From contig CAUSAG010000001.1 of NCBI GenBank assembly GCA_963529665.1, forward strand, positions 1 to 64,000: DNA of 64,000 nt, given 5' to 3'. The DNA is from Kingella_B sp963529665. GTDB taxonomy: Bacteria; Pseudomonadota; Gammaproteobacteria; Burkholderiales; Neisseriaceae. Every line of letters begins with the position of its first letter. Within the stretch, counting starts at the first letter, position 1. Both the position numbers and the translations under genes were made by a program. Of this stretch, positions 9,372-18,038 are shown piece after piece. The notes beneath the pieces were generated by a model. It did not search any database, was not told the DNA's origin, and saw only the letters and a program-made list of their open reading frames with translations.

Positions 9372-10025
9372 ATGAAACGCATCGCCGCCCTATTCGCTCT
9401 GCTCGCTGCCCACGCGGCACACGCCGAAATCCCGCAATCTGCCTACGCCGAATACAAGGCCAGCTTGGGCATCCCCGCCACGCTGTCGTTTGAACGCAAT
9501 GGCGAGCAATACCGCATCGTGGCGAAAATCAACGTGCCGCTGTATAAAATGCGCTTTGAAAGCGGCGGCACCATTGACGGCGAACAGCTCAAACCCAGCT
9601 ACTACCGCGACATCCGCAACGGCAAGGAATACGCTTCCGCCCAGTTTTCAGGCAGCCGCGTGCGCCTAGGCAAGAAAAACGACAAGCGCACCGAAACCGC
9701 CAAAGGCACGGTGATGGATTTGTTTTCGCTCACTTGGCAGCTGGCGTTTAACGACGGCAAACTGCCCACGCCGCTGGTGATCACCAATGGCAAAAAACTC
9801 TATCCCATCAGCCGCTTAACGCCATCGCCCAGCAAGGATATGACCATAGGCAGCCTGAAAACGCGCACCCAAGCCTTTAACCTGCGCCATGACAACGACC
9901 ACATCTTTCTCGCCCTTGCCAGCGATTTGGGCAACGTGCCCGCACTGATTCGCTACAACGTGGGCAGCAAAAAATACAGCCTTACCTTAAAAGCCGTCAA
10001 AATGGCCGATGAAACCGCGCCATAG
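9372..10025 (+). CDS. Periplasmic DUF3108 protein
   Basis: The 217-residue product begins with a signal peptide (MKRIAALFALLAAHAAHA, cleavage near residue 18). The rest fits the DUF3108 beta-rich pattern: AEYKASLGIPATLSF, NVPLYKMRFESGG, a YYRDIRNGKEYASAQF strand pair, and the MDLFSLTWQLAF segment that DUF3108 proteins share. Function is unknown; these proteins are periplasmic or outer-membrane associated. It follows purN by 8 bp with a GGAG ribosome site overlapping the purN stop, so it is probably translated from the purN message. A DUS is in frame near residue 162. Confidence 0.8.
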   Translation: MKRIAALFALLAAHAAHAEIPQSAYAEYKASLGIPATLSFERNGEQYRIVAKINVPLYKMRFESGGTIDGEQLKPSYYRDIRNGKEYASAQFSGSRVRLGKKNDKRTETAKGTVMDLFSLTWQLAFNDGKLPTPLVITNGKKLYPISRLTPSPSKDMTIGSLKTRTQAFNLRHDNDHIFLALASDLGNVPALIRYNVGSKKYSLTLKAVKMADETAP

Positions 10026-10130
10026 GCAGTCTGGAAACGAACGTAGTGAGTTTCGGCATAGCCAAAATAAGCACAAGCCAACCAACACACCCCCACCAAC
10101 CACTTAAACATCCACAAGGAACACCACACC

Positions 10131-10508
10131 ATGCAAAGCCTGTATCTCCCCATCAAACACACACACATGTTTTTCGTTGCGCTAACCATTATTCTGTTTA
10201 ACCTGCGCTTTTGGCTGCGCACCATGCAGCCTAAAAAAGCCCTGCCGATTATCTTGCGTGTGCTGCCGCATATTAACGACTCCATGATTTTGTTTACGGG
10301 CATGCTGATGATGCAGATTGTGCCGTGGCAGCCCTTTGGCGCGCATAAATGGCTGGGCATTAAGCTCTTGCTGGTGCTGGTTTATATTTTTGTTGGCGCG
10401 TTTTGCCTGCGTGCCACGCCGCGCAGCGGCAAATGGTTTGGACTGTATGGCGCGACGATGCTGATTGTTTTGACCATTGCTTATTTGGCGCATTGGAAGC
10501 CGTTGTAA
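10131..10508 (+). CDS. SirB2-family inner-membrane protein
   Basis: This is a 125-residue protein with four predicted membrane helices (about residues 8-28, 45-62, 74-92 and 100-120). It shows the SirB2 pattern: the conserved KxxH near the start (IKHTHMF), RVLPHINDSMILFTG, HKWLGIKLLLVLVYI and a final LAHWKPL. SirB2 proteins are small, poorly understood membrane proteins. The start is preceded by AAGGA. A terminator follows within 25 bp, so it may be the last gene of the purN group or a single unit. Confidence 0.85.
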   Translation: MQSLYLPIKHTHMFFVALTIILFNLRFWLRTMQPKKALPIILRVLPHINDSMILFTGMLMMQIVPWQPFGAHKWLGIKLLLVLVYIFVGAFCLRATPRSGKWFGLYGATMLIVLTIAYLAHWKPL

Positions 10509-10530
10509 ACATCGGCAGCCTGAAAATGGA

Positions 10531-10566
10531 AAAACACGTTTTGCAATCAAGCGAAACGTGTTTTTT
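10531..10566 (+). terminator. Rho-independent terminator after SirB2 gene
   Basis: The stem AAACACGTTT pairs with AAACGTGTTT across a loop of about 12 nt and is followed by a run of Ts. It lies 23 bp beyond the stop codon at 10508. Confidence 0.8.
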
Positions 10567-10789
10567 GTTGGGCGACAGTTGGGGCGCTGGGAGAAATGCA
10601 CGGGCAAGGATAAGCACAAGCGTTAGGCAGCCTGAAAACCTGTACCCAATAAAACGTTTGGTACCGCGCTAAACGTTTTTGTTTTTCAGGCAGCCTTAGG
10701 CATGGAGCCAAGGGTTTTGGCTTTGCCAAAGCGCGTAAACTCGTTTTCAGGCTGCCCCAATCCCCAAAAAGGCAGCTTGAAAACTGTTA

Positions 10790-11437
10790 TCACGCCACGC
10801 CATATCGCGTACGATAAGCGCGCATCGGCTCAACAAACTGCGCCAATTCCGTGCTGCCACCTTGTTCCAGCAGCGCGAATAAATCCAGCAAATTGGCAAT
10901 CGCCACCACGGGCAAGCCGTATTGCTGCTCTACTTCTTGCACAGCGGATTGCTCGCCTGTGCCTTTTTCCATGCGATCCAGCGCGATTGCCACGCCTGCA
11001 GGAGTTGCGCCTGCTTGTTTAATCAGCTGCACGCTCTCGCGCACCGATGTGCCCGCGGAAATCACGTCGTCAATAATCAACACGCGCCCTTTAAGCGGTG
11101 CGCCGACCAATGTGCCGCCTTCGCCGTGGTCTTTGGCTTCCTTGCGGTTGTAGGCAAAGGGGACGTTGATGCCGCGCTCGGCCAGCATCATGGCGGTGGC
11201 GGCGGCAAGAATAATGCCCTTGTAAGCAGGGCCAAACAGCATATCAAATTCAACTTTGCTCGCCACAATCGCTTGGGCGTAAAACTTTGCCAGCGCAAGC
11301 GTTGATGCGCCGTCGTTAAACGAGCCTGCGTTGAAAAAATAGGGCGATTGGCGGCCAGCTTTGGTGGTGAACTCGCCGAATTTCAGCACGTTTTGGCGCA
11401 GGGCAAATTGCAGGAAGTCTTGGCGGAAGGTGGTCAT
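10790..11437 (-). CDS. pyrE: Orotate phosphoribosyltransferase PyrE
   Basis: PyrE joins orotate and PRPP to make OMP in pyrimidine synthesis. The 215-residue length and motifs are standard: RQSPYFFNAG near residue 29, the GPAYKGI loop, FAYNRKEAKDHGEGG, and the PRPP-binding VLIIDDVISAGTS at about 120-132. The gene is preceded 9 bp upstream by the 3' end of a broken small gene (11447-11794), so both were probably one transcript. A DUS-like pair near 10741-10783 flanks the 3' end. Confidence 0.96.
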   Translation of the reverse strand: MTTFRQDFLQFALRQNVLKFGEFTTKAGRQSPYFFNAGSFNDGASTLALAKFYAQAIVASKVEFDMLFGPAYKGIILAAATAMMLAERGINVPFAYNRKEAKDHGEGGTLVGAPLKGRVLIIDDVISAGTSVRESVQLIKQAGATPAGVAIALDRMEKGTGEQSAVQEVEQQYGLPVVAIANLLDLFALLEQGGSTELAQFVEPMRAYRTRYGVA

Positions 11438-11446
11438 GGGGTGTCC

Positions 11447-11794
11447 TTATACGTTGGGATAGAATTGGCAATATTTGGTGTAGAGGGCTTCTAGGATGAT
11501 GGTTTCGCAGGATAAATCCAGCACGTCATCGTTGCCGTATTTGAGCGATTGTTTAAGCTGGCGCAGGATTTCGCGGTCGCGTTCTAGCAGGTCTATTTTG
11601 TCCACTTGGTCTTTAGCGTAGTGCTGAATGCGGAAGAGTTTGCCGTCCACTTCTTGCCAGCGGCAGGCGAATATCCATGCTTGGGCGTTGGTTTAGTCCA
11701 CGCCACAGTCGTCTAGCGGGTCGCGGTCGTTGGGGACGGTTTTGAGCGTGTAGCTGGCTATGCCATTTTTTTGATATTCGGGTTGGATGGTCAT
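11447..11794 (-). pseudogene. Small conserved-looking gene with an in-frame TAA
   Basis: On the minus strand an ATG at 11794 opens a frame of 116 codons (including both stops) that ends at 11447, interrupted by one TAA at 11695-11693, codon 34. The part before reads MTIQPEYQKNGIASY and ends DDCGVD; the part after continues WIFACRWQEVDGKLFRIQH and runs on as a charged helical protein. The frame stays open on both sides with normal codon use, so this looks like one gene with a recent nonsense change. An initiation site inside the second part (MDGKLFRI at 11650, actually a GTG) is possible but would lose a third of the protein. Family not recognised. It lies 9 bp before pyrE. Confidence 0.65.
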
Positions 11795-12054
11795 GGGGCT
11801 TCCGTTGAGTAACGAGTTGGATGGATGGGATGAAGGCAGCCTGAAAGGGTTGTCGTTCGGTTTGTTTTCAGGCTGCCTTATGCGTTGGGGCAGCCTGAAA
11901 AGTATAGGGATGGTAATGCGGATTGGGCTTGGCTGAATGTTTTTTCAGGCTGCCTTGGTTTATAGGATTAGGCAGCCTGAAATGAATTTCATCAGGATAG
12001 TGCTTGGCAACAGCCGCGCCATCCATACCGTTTTCAGGCTGCCTAACGCCTGCC
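11795..12054. other. Gene-free gap with inverted DUS copies
   Basis: This 260-bp gap holds about six DUS copies in alternating orientation (for example 11835, 11866, 11890, 11944, 11971 and 12031) and no supported gene. The closely spaced inverted copies could form hairpins behind rluB. Confidence 0.6.
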
Positions 12055-13101
12055 CTATCTGCGCCGTTTGCCGCTATTGGGCAACGCCATATCCGCCCAT
12101 TTCAAAATAGCAGCGACTTCGGCGGGGTTGAGTTCGTAGAACTGCCCGCGTTTTAAGCGGTTGGGCAAGCCAATCGGACCGAAGCCCACCCGCACCAAGC
12201 GGCTGACGGTGAGCCCGATGTGTTCAAAAATGCGGCGCACTTCGCGGTTGCGCCCTTCTTTGATGACCACGTTGTACCATTTGTTTACCCCTTCGCCGCC
12301 TTGTTCAACGATGCGCTCCACTTGCGCCAAGCCGTCTTCCAGCATGATGCCTTGCGTGAGCTGCTGCATTTGCTCGCGGCTTACTTCGCCGAGCACGCGC
12401 ACGGCGTATTCGCGCTGTACTTCAAATTTGGGGTGGGCAAAGCGCTGCACCAATTCGCCCGATGTGGTCAAAATCAACAAGCCGCTGGTGTTGATGTCCA
12501 GTCGTCCGATGGCAATCCAGCGGCTGCTGGCGGCTTGCGGTAGGCGGTCAAACACGCTCACGCGCCCTTGCGGGTCGCCGCGCGACACAATTTCGCCTTC
12601 TTGTTTGTAATACAAGATGATGCGCGGCAGGCGGTCTGCCCATTTGAGCTTGATGGCGCTACCTTTGATGGTTACTTGGTCTTCGGGCGAGACTTTGTCG
12701 CCCAGCTGCGCGGTTTTGCCGTTGATTTGCACCCAGCCGTTGCCAATCCATTCTTCCATTTGGCGGCGCGAGCCTGCGCCTGATGCGGCGAGGATTTTTT
12801 GCAAGCGTTCGGGCTCCTGGCGCGATAGGTCGGCGCGTTGTTCTTTGAGGAACTCGGCGCGTTGTTGGATTTTTTGGTTGGGGGCGCGCACGATGAGTTT
12901 TTTGGCGCGGGCGACGCGTTGTTTGATGGGGAGTTCGGCTGAATTACGCTCAGTTTGGTTGCGTTCGGTTTCAGGCTGCCTTTGGGCATGGGGTTTGCCT
13001 GTTTTCAGGCTGCCTTTGGATTTATTGGCTGATGCGGTTTTACGCGCGGGCTTGTTGGCGGAAATGTCGTCAAGATAATGGCGTTTGGATTTTTTGGGCA
13101 T
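12055..13101 (-). CDS. rluB: 23S rRNA pseudouridine synthase RluB
   Basis: RluB converts U2605 of 23S rRNA to pseudouridine. The 348-residue protein has an extended basic N-terminal tail (residues 1-95), an S4 RNA-binding domain (LQKILAASGAGSRRQMEEWIGNG begins about residue 100), and the catalytic domain with GRLDINTSGLLILT (Asp near 199) and EGRNREVRRIFEHIGL. This domain order separates it from the S4-less RluE at 6138. The tail contains two in-frame DUS (GSLKT and RQPET), so the tail has partly grown from uptake sequences. The ATG at 13101 follows GGAGACCCACC. Confidence 0.93.
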   Translation of the reverse strand: MPKKSKRHYLDDISANKPARKTASANKSKGSLKTGKPHAQRQPETERNQTERNSAELPIKQRVARAKKLIVRAPNQKIQQRAEFLKEQRADLSRQEPERLQKILAASGAGSRRQMEEWIGNGWVQINGKTAQLGDKVSPEDQVTIKGSAIKLKWADRLPRIILYYKQEGEIVSRGDPQGRVSVFDRLPQAASSRWIAIGRLDINTSGLLILTTSGELVQRFAHPKFEVQREYAVRVLGEVSREQMQQLTQGIMLEDGLAQVERIVEQGGEGVNKWYNVVIKEGRNREVRRIFEHIGLTVSRLVRVGFGPIGLPNRLKRGQFYELNPAEVAAILKWADMALPNSGKRRR

Positions 13102-13450
13102 GGTGGGTCTCCGTAACGGCTTTGCGCTGGGGTGCGTTGTTATGCTGCTGATTTTGGTTTTCAGGCTGCCTTGTGTGCATCCATAAAGGCAGCCTGAAAA
13201 TTAAAAATAAGCGCGGCCAAAACAACTTTGGCAAAGCGAAAAAACCGTTCTTCTGCGGTGCGGTAACACGGCAGGATGGGTTAATCAAAAGGTGGCGTAT
13301 TGTAGCGGATAACGGCAAAGGCAGCTTGAAAATTATCTTTCAGGCTGCCTTTGAGATGGAACGGCGGTGGCTTATCGCCAACGCCGATTAAACATCGCAT
13401 AACTGGTTTGCTAATAATATCAGCGAGTCGCCGCCGTTCCATTGTCATTT
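13102..13450. other. Gene-free gap holding DUS pair and a palindromic element
   Basis: This 349-bp gap between smc and rluB has an inverted DUS pair (13158-13200, possible terminator for smc), another DUS pair at 13316-13350, and a complete 87-bp GGAGCG-family element (13356-13442). No gene is supported; the open frames translate repeats. Confidence 0.65.
13356..13442. repeat. GGAGCG-family element, complete copy
   Basis: This 87-bp element has inverted ends: ATGGAACGGCGG on the left and CCGCCGTTCCAT on the right. The left arm continues as TGGCTTATCGCCA, and the right arm carries GCGAGTCGCC. It sits between outward DUS copies (about 13339-13351 and 13448-13460). The centre is AT-rich and not conserved among copies. 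Confidence 0.7.
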
Positions 13451-16400
13451 TCAGGCTGCCTCTGCCATTTGCATGGCTTGTTTAATATCCACGGCAACAA
13501 TGCGCGATACGCCTTTTTCCTGCATGGTTACGCCGATAAGCTGCTCTGCCATTTCCATGGTTAGGCGATTGTGCGAGATATAGAGAAACTGGGTTTGGGC
13601 GGACATTTCTTTCACCAGTTGGCAAAAGCGGCTGGTGTTGGCATCGTCCAGCGGCGCGTCCACTTCGTCTAGCAGGCAGAACGGAGCGGGGTTCAGGCTA
13701 AACAGGGCAAACACTAGGCTCATGGCGGTGAGGGCTTTTTCGCCGCCGCTCAATAGGTGGATGGAGCTGTTTTTCTTGCCTGTGGGGCGCGCCATGATGC
13801 TGATGCCTGCGCTGAGCGGGTCGCTGTCGGTGAGCTGCAAGGTGGCTTCGCCGCCGCCAAACAGCGTGGGGAAGATGCTTTGCATTTTGGTGTTGACGGC
13901 GTGGAAGGTTTCCAAAAAGCGGGTTTGGGTTTCGTGGTCAATTTGGGCGATGGCTTCTTCCAGCAGGGCGATGGCGTTTTGCACGTCTTCGCTTTGGCTG
14001 CGGTAATACGCGTCGCGCTGTTGGGCTTCGGCAAGCTCATCCAGCGCGGCAAGATTGACTGCGCCGAGTGCTTCAATTTGCGCCAGCAGGCTGTTGATAT
14101 GCTGCGACAAGGCTTTCAGGCTGCCTGAATGCTCGGCTTGGGCAAGCGCGTCTAAATCGGCGCCGCGCTCGGTAAGCTGCTCGTGATAGCGCTGGGCATT
14201 GAGCAGGGCTTGTTGCTGTTGCAGCAAGGCGGTTTGCACGGCAGCCTGAATCTGCGGCAACTCGGCGGCGATGGCTTGGGTTTGTTGGAATAAATCTTGC
14301 CCTTGCGCTTGGGTGGCGGCTAGGGTGTCTTGCGCGCTGGCAATGCGCTCGGCAAGCTCGGCGCTGGCTTCTTGGGCGATGAGCAACTGCTCGGCAAGCT
14401 CGGCGCCGGCTTCGTCGGCTTCTTGGGCGAGCGCGGCTTCTTCTATGCGCTGCTGCCAGTCTTGCTGTTGCAGCAAAATTTGCGCGGCTTGCTCGGCTAG
14501 GCTGTCGGCGCGTTGTTGGATTTTGTGTTGTTCCACTTCGGCTGCGCCGTATTGGCGATTGGCTTCCAGCAAGGCAAGCTGGGCGGTTTTGAGGGCGTGT
14601 TGCTGCGTTTTCAGGCTGCCTGAAAGGGTTTCAAATTGGTGTTCCAACTCGGCGAGCGATTGGGCAAGGGTATCGCTGTCTTCGGCTAGGCTGTCGCTTT
14701 GTTGGGCAAGCAGTTCTATTTCGTCTTGCAACTGGGCTTGCTCCCCTGCGATGTGTTCGCGGCGAAGCTGGGCTTGGTTGCTGCGCTCGGCAAGCTGGTT
14801 GGCGTGGTTTTGCGCGTGTTGCAGTTGGCTTAACAGCTCGCGGTATTGCTCTTGGGCTTGGTCGTACGCGGCTTCGGCTTGGGCTAACGCGGTTTGCGCG
14901 TCTTCGGCTTGCTGTTGGGCGGCGGCAAGCTGCGGGGCAAGCGCGGCGAGTTGTTCGCTCAGTTGGTCGTGTTGGGCTTTTTGCTGGATTAGGTTTTGGC
15001 TACTGGCTTCGTTGTAGAGCGTGATGCTGTGTTTGTCCACGCGATGCCCTTGCGGCGTGAGCCATGTTTGCTGCGGGGCAAGTTCGCTTTGGTGGGCGAT
15101 GGCGTAGTCCAAATCGGGGGCGCACAGGATGCCGTCTAGCCAGTCGTGTAAGGCAGCCTGAAAATCTTTATGCGCTTGGATTTGGTTGAGCAGGGCTTGG
15201 GCGGGCTGAGTTTTCTTGCTAACGGGCTGGGTTTGGTTAAGCCATGCGGCTGCGCCTTGCGGCAAGGGGCTGGGCAAGGCGGCTTCGGTGGGCAGCTTTT
15301 TGGCGTGCAAGCGCTCGGCAAGCACCACGCTGATGGCGTGTTGCCATGCTTCGGGCGCGGTAAGCTGTTGCCATAGGCTTGGAGTTTGCGCGTAGTCGGT
15401 GGTCGCCCAAAAGTCATTGGGCGCGCTGCTGCGCAGGATTTGGGCAAGGGCTTGCTGCTGGGCTTGCGCGGCGATGTGTTGCTGATTGAGCGTTTGATAA
15501 TGCGCTTGCTGCTTTTGCTGCTGCGTTTTCAGGCTGCCTAATTGGGCTTGGCTGTGCTGCCATTGGATTTCAGCGGCTTGGCATTGGTGTTGTAGGGTTT
15601 GCGCGGCATCTTTGGCTTGTTGCAAGGCGGGATTATCGGCAGCGGCAAGTTGGGATAATTCGTCTTCTAGGCGTTGGATGCGGCTGCGGTGGTTGGCAAG
15701 CGTGGTTTGGGTGTGCTGTTGCTGCTGCTGTTTGAGCGCGAGTTCGCGTTTCAGGCTGCCGATTTGGTCGCGCTGGCTTTGGTGGTTGTGCTGGCTGGTT
15801 TGCTCGGCGGTTTCTAACTCGGGCAGGCGCGCTTCGTGTTCGGCAACGATTAGGGCGAGCGCGGCAAGTTCGCTGTGTTTGTCAGCGGCTTGTTGCAGCA
15901 GGGCTTCGCGCTCGGCTAGGGTGTCGGCGTGTTGCTGTTGCAGTTTGTGCAGCTGCGCTTGGGCGGATTGGCGGTCGCGTTCGGCGCGCTCGTTTTGCGC
16001 GTGTTGGGCGCGGATTTGTTCTTCTAGGCGGGCGATGTGTTCGCGCGATTGGGCGTGTTGTTGTTGCAGGCTGTCGTGTTGCTGTTGTTGCTCGCGCTCG
16101 GCAAGGCGTAACTCTTGGATGCGCTGGTTTAGGCTGTCGCTGGTGGCTTGGTTGCTTTCCTGTTGCGCTTGGGCGGCGGCGTGCTGCGCTTGGGCGGTGT
16201 CGGCTTGGGCGATGGCGTTTTGCCATTGGATGTAGTCGGATAGGTTTTGATTTTGCGCCAATTCGCTTTTCAGGCTGCGGTATTGCTCGGCGGTGGCGGC
16301 TTGGGCGTTGAGCTTTTCCACTTGGCGGGCAAGCTCGGTTTGCAAGTCGTGCAGGCGGTTGAGATGCTCGCGCGTGTCGTCTAGCCGTGCAGCGGTTTCG

Positions 16401-16933
16401 CGGCGGCGTTCTTTGTATTTGGAAACGCCTGCAGCTTCTTCAATATACACGCGCAATTCTTCGGGGCGGGCTTCGATGATGCGCGAAATCATGCCTTGCT
16501 CTATCACGGCGTAGCCTTTGGCGCCCACGCCTGTGCCTAGGAAAAGGTCGGTGATGTCGCGGCGGCGCACGGCTTGGTTGTTGATGAAATAGCTGGAATC
16601 GCCTTGGCGCGTGAGCTGGCGTTTGATGGCGATTTCGGCGTATTGCCCCCATGCGCCTTGCAAAACGTGGTCGCTGTTGTCAAACACCAGTTCCACCGAG
16701 GCGCGGGGCGCGGGGCGACGGGTGGCGGCGCCGTTGGAAATCACGTCTTGCATGGATTCGCCGCGCAACTGCTTGGCGGACGATTCGCCCAACACCCAGC
16801 GCACGGCATCGATGACGTTGGATTTACCGCAGCCGTTGGGTCCGATGACGGCAACGAGCTGGCTGGGAACGTGGATGGTGGTGGGGTCGATGAAGGATTT
16901 GAATCCTGCGAGTTTGATTTGTGTGAGACGCAT
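13451..16933 (-). CDS. smc: Chromosome segregation protein SMC
   Basis: SMC is the ATPase of the condensin-like complex that compacts and separates chromosomes. The 1160-residue product has the N-terminal ATPase half with Walker A GPNGCGKSN near residue 32 and two long coiled-coil arms unusually rich in Gln and Ala (about 170-490 and 650-990). A hinge domain lies at about 500-630, and the C-terminal half has LLSGGEKALTA and Walker B PFCLLDEVDAPLDDAN. Length is normal for beta-proteobacteria. Several in-frame DUS (GSLK) lie in the coiled coils, where short insertions are tolerated. The kleisin partners scpA and scpB are not in the window. Confidence 0.96.
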   Translation of the reverse strand: MRLTQIKLAGFKSFIDPTTIHVPSQLVAVIGPNGCGKSNVIDAVRWVLGESSAKQLRGESMQDVISNGAATRRPAPRASVELVFDNSDHVLQGAWGQYAEIAIKRQLTRQGDSSYFINNQAVRRRDITDLFLGTGVGAKGYAVIEQGMISRIIEARPEELRVYIEEAAGVSKYKERRRETAARLDDTREHLNRLHDLQTELARQVEKLNAQAATAEQYRSLKSELAQNQNLSDYIQWQNAIAQADTAQAQHAAAQAQQESNQATSDSLNQRIQELRLAEREQQQQHDSLQQQHAQSREHIARLEEQIRAQHAQNERAERDRQSAQAQLHKLQQQHADTLAEREALLQQAADKHSELAALALIVAEHEARLPELETAEQTSQHNHQSQRDQIGSLKRELALKQQQQQHTQTTLANHRSRIQRLEDELSQLAAADNPALQQAKDAAQTLQHQCQAAEIQWQHSQAQLGSLKTQQQKQQAHYQTLNQQHIAAQAQQQALAQILRSSAPNDFWATTDYAQTPSLWQQLTAPEAWQHAISVVLAERLHAKKLPTEAALPSPLPQGAAAWLNQTQPVSKKTQPAQALLNQIQAHKDFQAALHDWLDGILCAPDLDYAIAHQSELAPQQTWLTPQGHRVDKHSITLYNEASSQNLIQQKAQHDQLSEQLAALAPQLAAAQQQAEDAQTALAQAEAAYDQAQEQYRELLSQLQHAQNHANQLAERSNQAQLRREHIAGEQAQLQDEIELLAQQSDSLAEDSDTLAQSLAELEHQFETLSGSLKTQQHALKTAQLALLEANRQYGAAEVEQHKIQQRADSLAEQAAQILLQQQDWQQRIEEAALAQEADEAGAELAEQLLIAQEASAELAERIASAQDTLAATQAQGQDLFQQTQAIAAELPQIQAAVQTALLQQQQALLNAQRYHEQLTERGADLDALAQAEHSGSLKALSQHINSLLAQIEALGAVNLAALDELAEAQQRDAYYRSQSEDVQNAIALLEEAIAQIDHETQTRFLETFHAVNTKMQSIFPTLFGGGEATLQLTDSDPLSAGISIMARPTGKKNSSIHLLSGGEKALTAMSLVFALFSLNPAPFCLLDEVDAPLDDANTSRFCQLVKEMSAQTQFLYISHNRLTMEMAEQLIGVTMQEKGVSRIVAVDIKQAMQMAEAA

Positions 16934-17088
16934 AAGGCAGCCTGAAAACGAGATTATGAGCTTCCGCGAAGCGAAAATGGGGAAACAAGGGGGGACGAAA
17001 AAGGGGCGGATTATAGCAAATTGAGCGGGCGCTGATGGGGTTCAGGCTGCCTTTTGGGGTGGCAAATGCAGCCTGAAAAAACAACCCA

Positions 17089-17163
17089 ATGGAGCGTCGG
17101 TGGCTCGCCGACATCTTGCTCTGTTTAATTAAGCAATCTGGCGACGAGCCGTCGCTGCTCTAT
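17089..17163. repeat. GGAGCG-family element, complete copy
   Basis: The left arm ATGGAGCGTCGGTGGCTCGC is matched by the right arm GGCGACGAGCCGTCGCTGCT in inverted orientation; the centre is AT-rich. It is flanked by DUS at about 17068 and 17168, both pointing outward. Confidence 0.65.
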
Positions 17164-17295
17164 ACCCGTTTCAGGCTGCCTTCTGAGTAACTTTCAACAA
17201 TAAAGACAGCCTAAACTCTCCCATCACAAAATCATCCAAAAAGCAGCCTGAAAACCCTTTTTCAGTTTTCAGGCTGCCTATTTTGGTCAATCCAC

Positions 17296-17695
17296 CACAA
17301 ACGTTTGGGACTACTGCCCCTTCCCCTACGTCCAGCCGAACGGAGCATTCTTTTTTCGGAAACAAGCGTGCGTTGTCCGACGGCGCGCGCAGCGCGACTA
17401 GTTCGCACGCGCCGAAAAAAGGATGTGGAGTGAGGGAAGTTTGGCGTAGCCAAACCTGCACGTCGGGGTCGCCTTTCTTTTGCTAGAACCTGTATTCGTT
17501 ATCTGCGCGAGCGGATTTTGTATTCAGTGAATACGAATACAAGGCGACAAGACAAGTTAATAGCGAGACTATTAGCTTGGCTTGGCAACGCAGTAGGCGT
17601 GTTCAATGAATACAAAAGCAGCCGTGCAGATAGCGAATGCAGGTTCTCATCTTTGGCGAAGCAAAGAAAAGTAAGTGCCCCGTCGGCATGAGACG
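17296..17695. repeat. Long non-coding repeat interrupted by a smaller element
   Basis: The segment includes ACGTTTGGGACTACTGCCCC, GAGCATTCTTTTTTCGGAA, the GC palindrome GGCGCGCGCAGCGCG, CTGCACGTCGGGGTCGCC and, after the 163-bp insertion, GGCGAAGCAAAGAAAAGTAAG. From memory, similar blocks (a 'CGACGTGCAGG ... AAAGAAAAGTAAG' sequence) recur between genes in many beta- and gamma-proteobacteria and give rise to spurious protein annotations. I see no ribosome site or gene-like context. Identity with those repeats is recall, not a search result. Confidence 0.45.
17485..17647. mobile_element. 163-bp MITE-like element with long terminal inverted repeats
   Basis: The left end AGAACCTGTATTCGTTATCT and the inverted right end AGAACCTGCATTCGCTATCT match for about 25 bp with few differences. 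The element holds no gene. The inside has short dyads (TATTCAGTGAATA, AATAGCGAGACTATT) and GGCTTGGCAACGCAG. It splits the longer repeat at 17296-17695. No clear target-site duplication is visible. Its plan (inverted ends, paired AAGGCGACAAG and GGCAACGC motifs) resembles the AT-rich repeats known in Neisseria. Confidence 0.6.
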
Positions 17696-17795
17696 CATGG
17701 CAAACACTACACCCAACGTCAACCACAAAGCACTAAACCCATTTTCAGGCTGCCGCAACGATACCCCAAAAAGGCAGCCTGAAAAACACCCCCAG

Positions 17796-17885
17796 TGGAG
17801 CGTCAGCGGCTCACCGACATCTTTCATCTTGGCAAATCAGCCATGCGCTGTTTGAAGCCGTTGGCGACGAGCCGTTGCCGCTCCA
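17796..17885. repeat. GGAGCG-family element, complete copy
   Basis: This 90-bp copy has left end TGGAGCGTCAGCGGCTCACC and right end GGCGACGAGCCGTTGCCGCT, inverted relative to each other. It is flanked by outward DUS at about 17772 and 17890. Confidence 0.7.
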
Positions 17886-17930
17886 ACTCCGTTTCAGGCT
17901 GCCCCAACCCTTCGCATAATCCAAAACAGA

Positions 17931-17957
17931 ACATGGCGTATCGCCGCCATACCCACT
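17931..17957. repeat. CATGGCG palindromic repeat, copy 2
   Basis: The sequence ATGGCGTATCGCCGCCAT is followed by ACCCACT, closely matching copies at 6737 and 50441. It lies between DUS copies at 17890 and 17981. Confidence 0.6.
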
Positions 17958-18038
17958 CTTTGCGTTGCCGTAGCCCAAACATTTCAGGCTGCCTTTGAGC
18001 AATGCAAAGGCAGCCTGAAAACGGCGCATCCGCCAAAG

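Larger units (their letters stand above)
16934..18038. other. 1.1-kb repeat mosaic between smc and hemN
   Basis: No gene is supported here. In order it holds a DUS with a GAAGCGAAAA repeat (16935-16980), a GGAGCG element (17089-17163), an inverted DUS pair (17243-17280), a long low-coding repeat (17296-17484 and 17648-17695) split by a 163-bp inverted-repeat element (17485-17647), a second GGAGCG element (17796-17885), and a CATGGCG palindrome (17931-17957). DUS copies separate the pieces. An open frame on the minus strand (17171-17461) translates repeat sequence, lacks a ribosome site, and is not called. Confidence 0.65.

Noticed and set aside
14271..15017. Long Cys/Ser/Trp-rich ORFs opposite the smc coiled coil
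   Set aside because: These are antisense shadows of Gln/Ala-rich codons in smc; composition is not protein-like.
17171..17461. Minus-strand ORF of 96 codons in the smc-hemN gap
   Set aside because: It translates a non-coding repeat and a DUS; there is no Shine-Dalgarno and no gene-like context.
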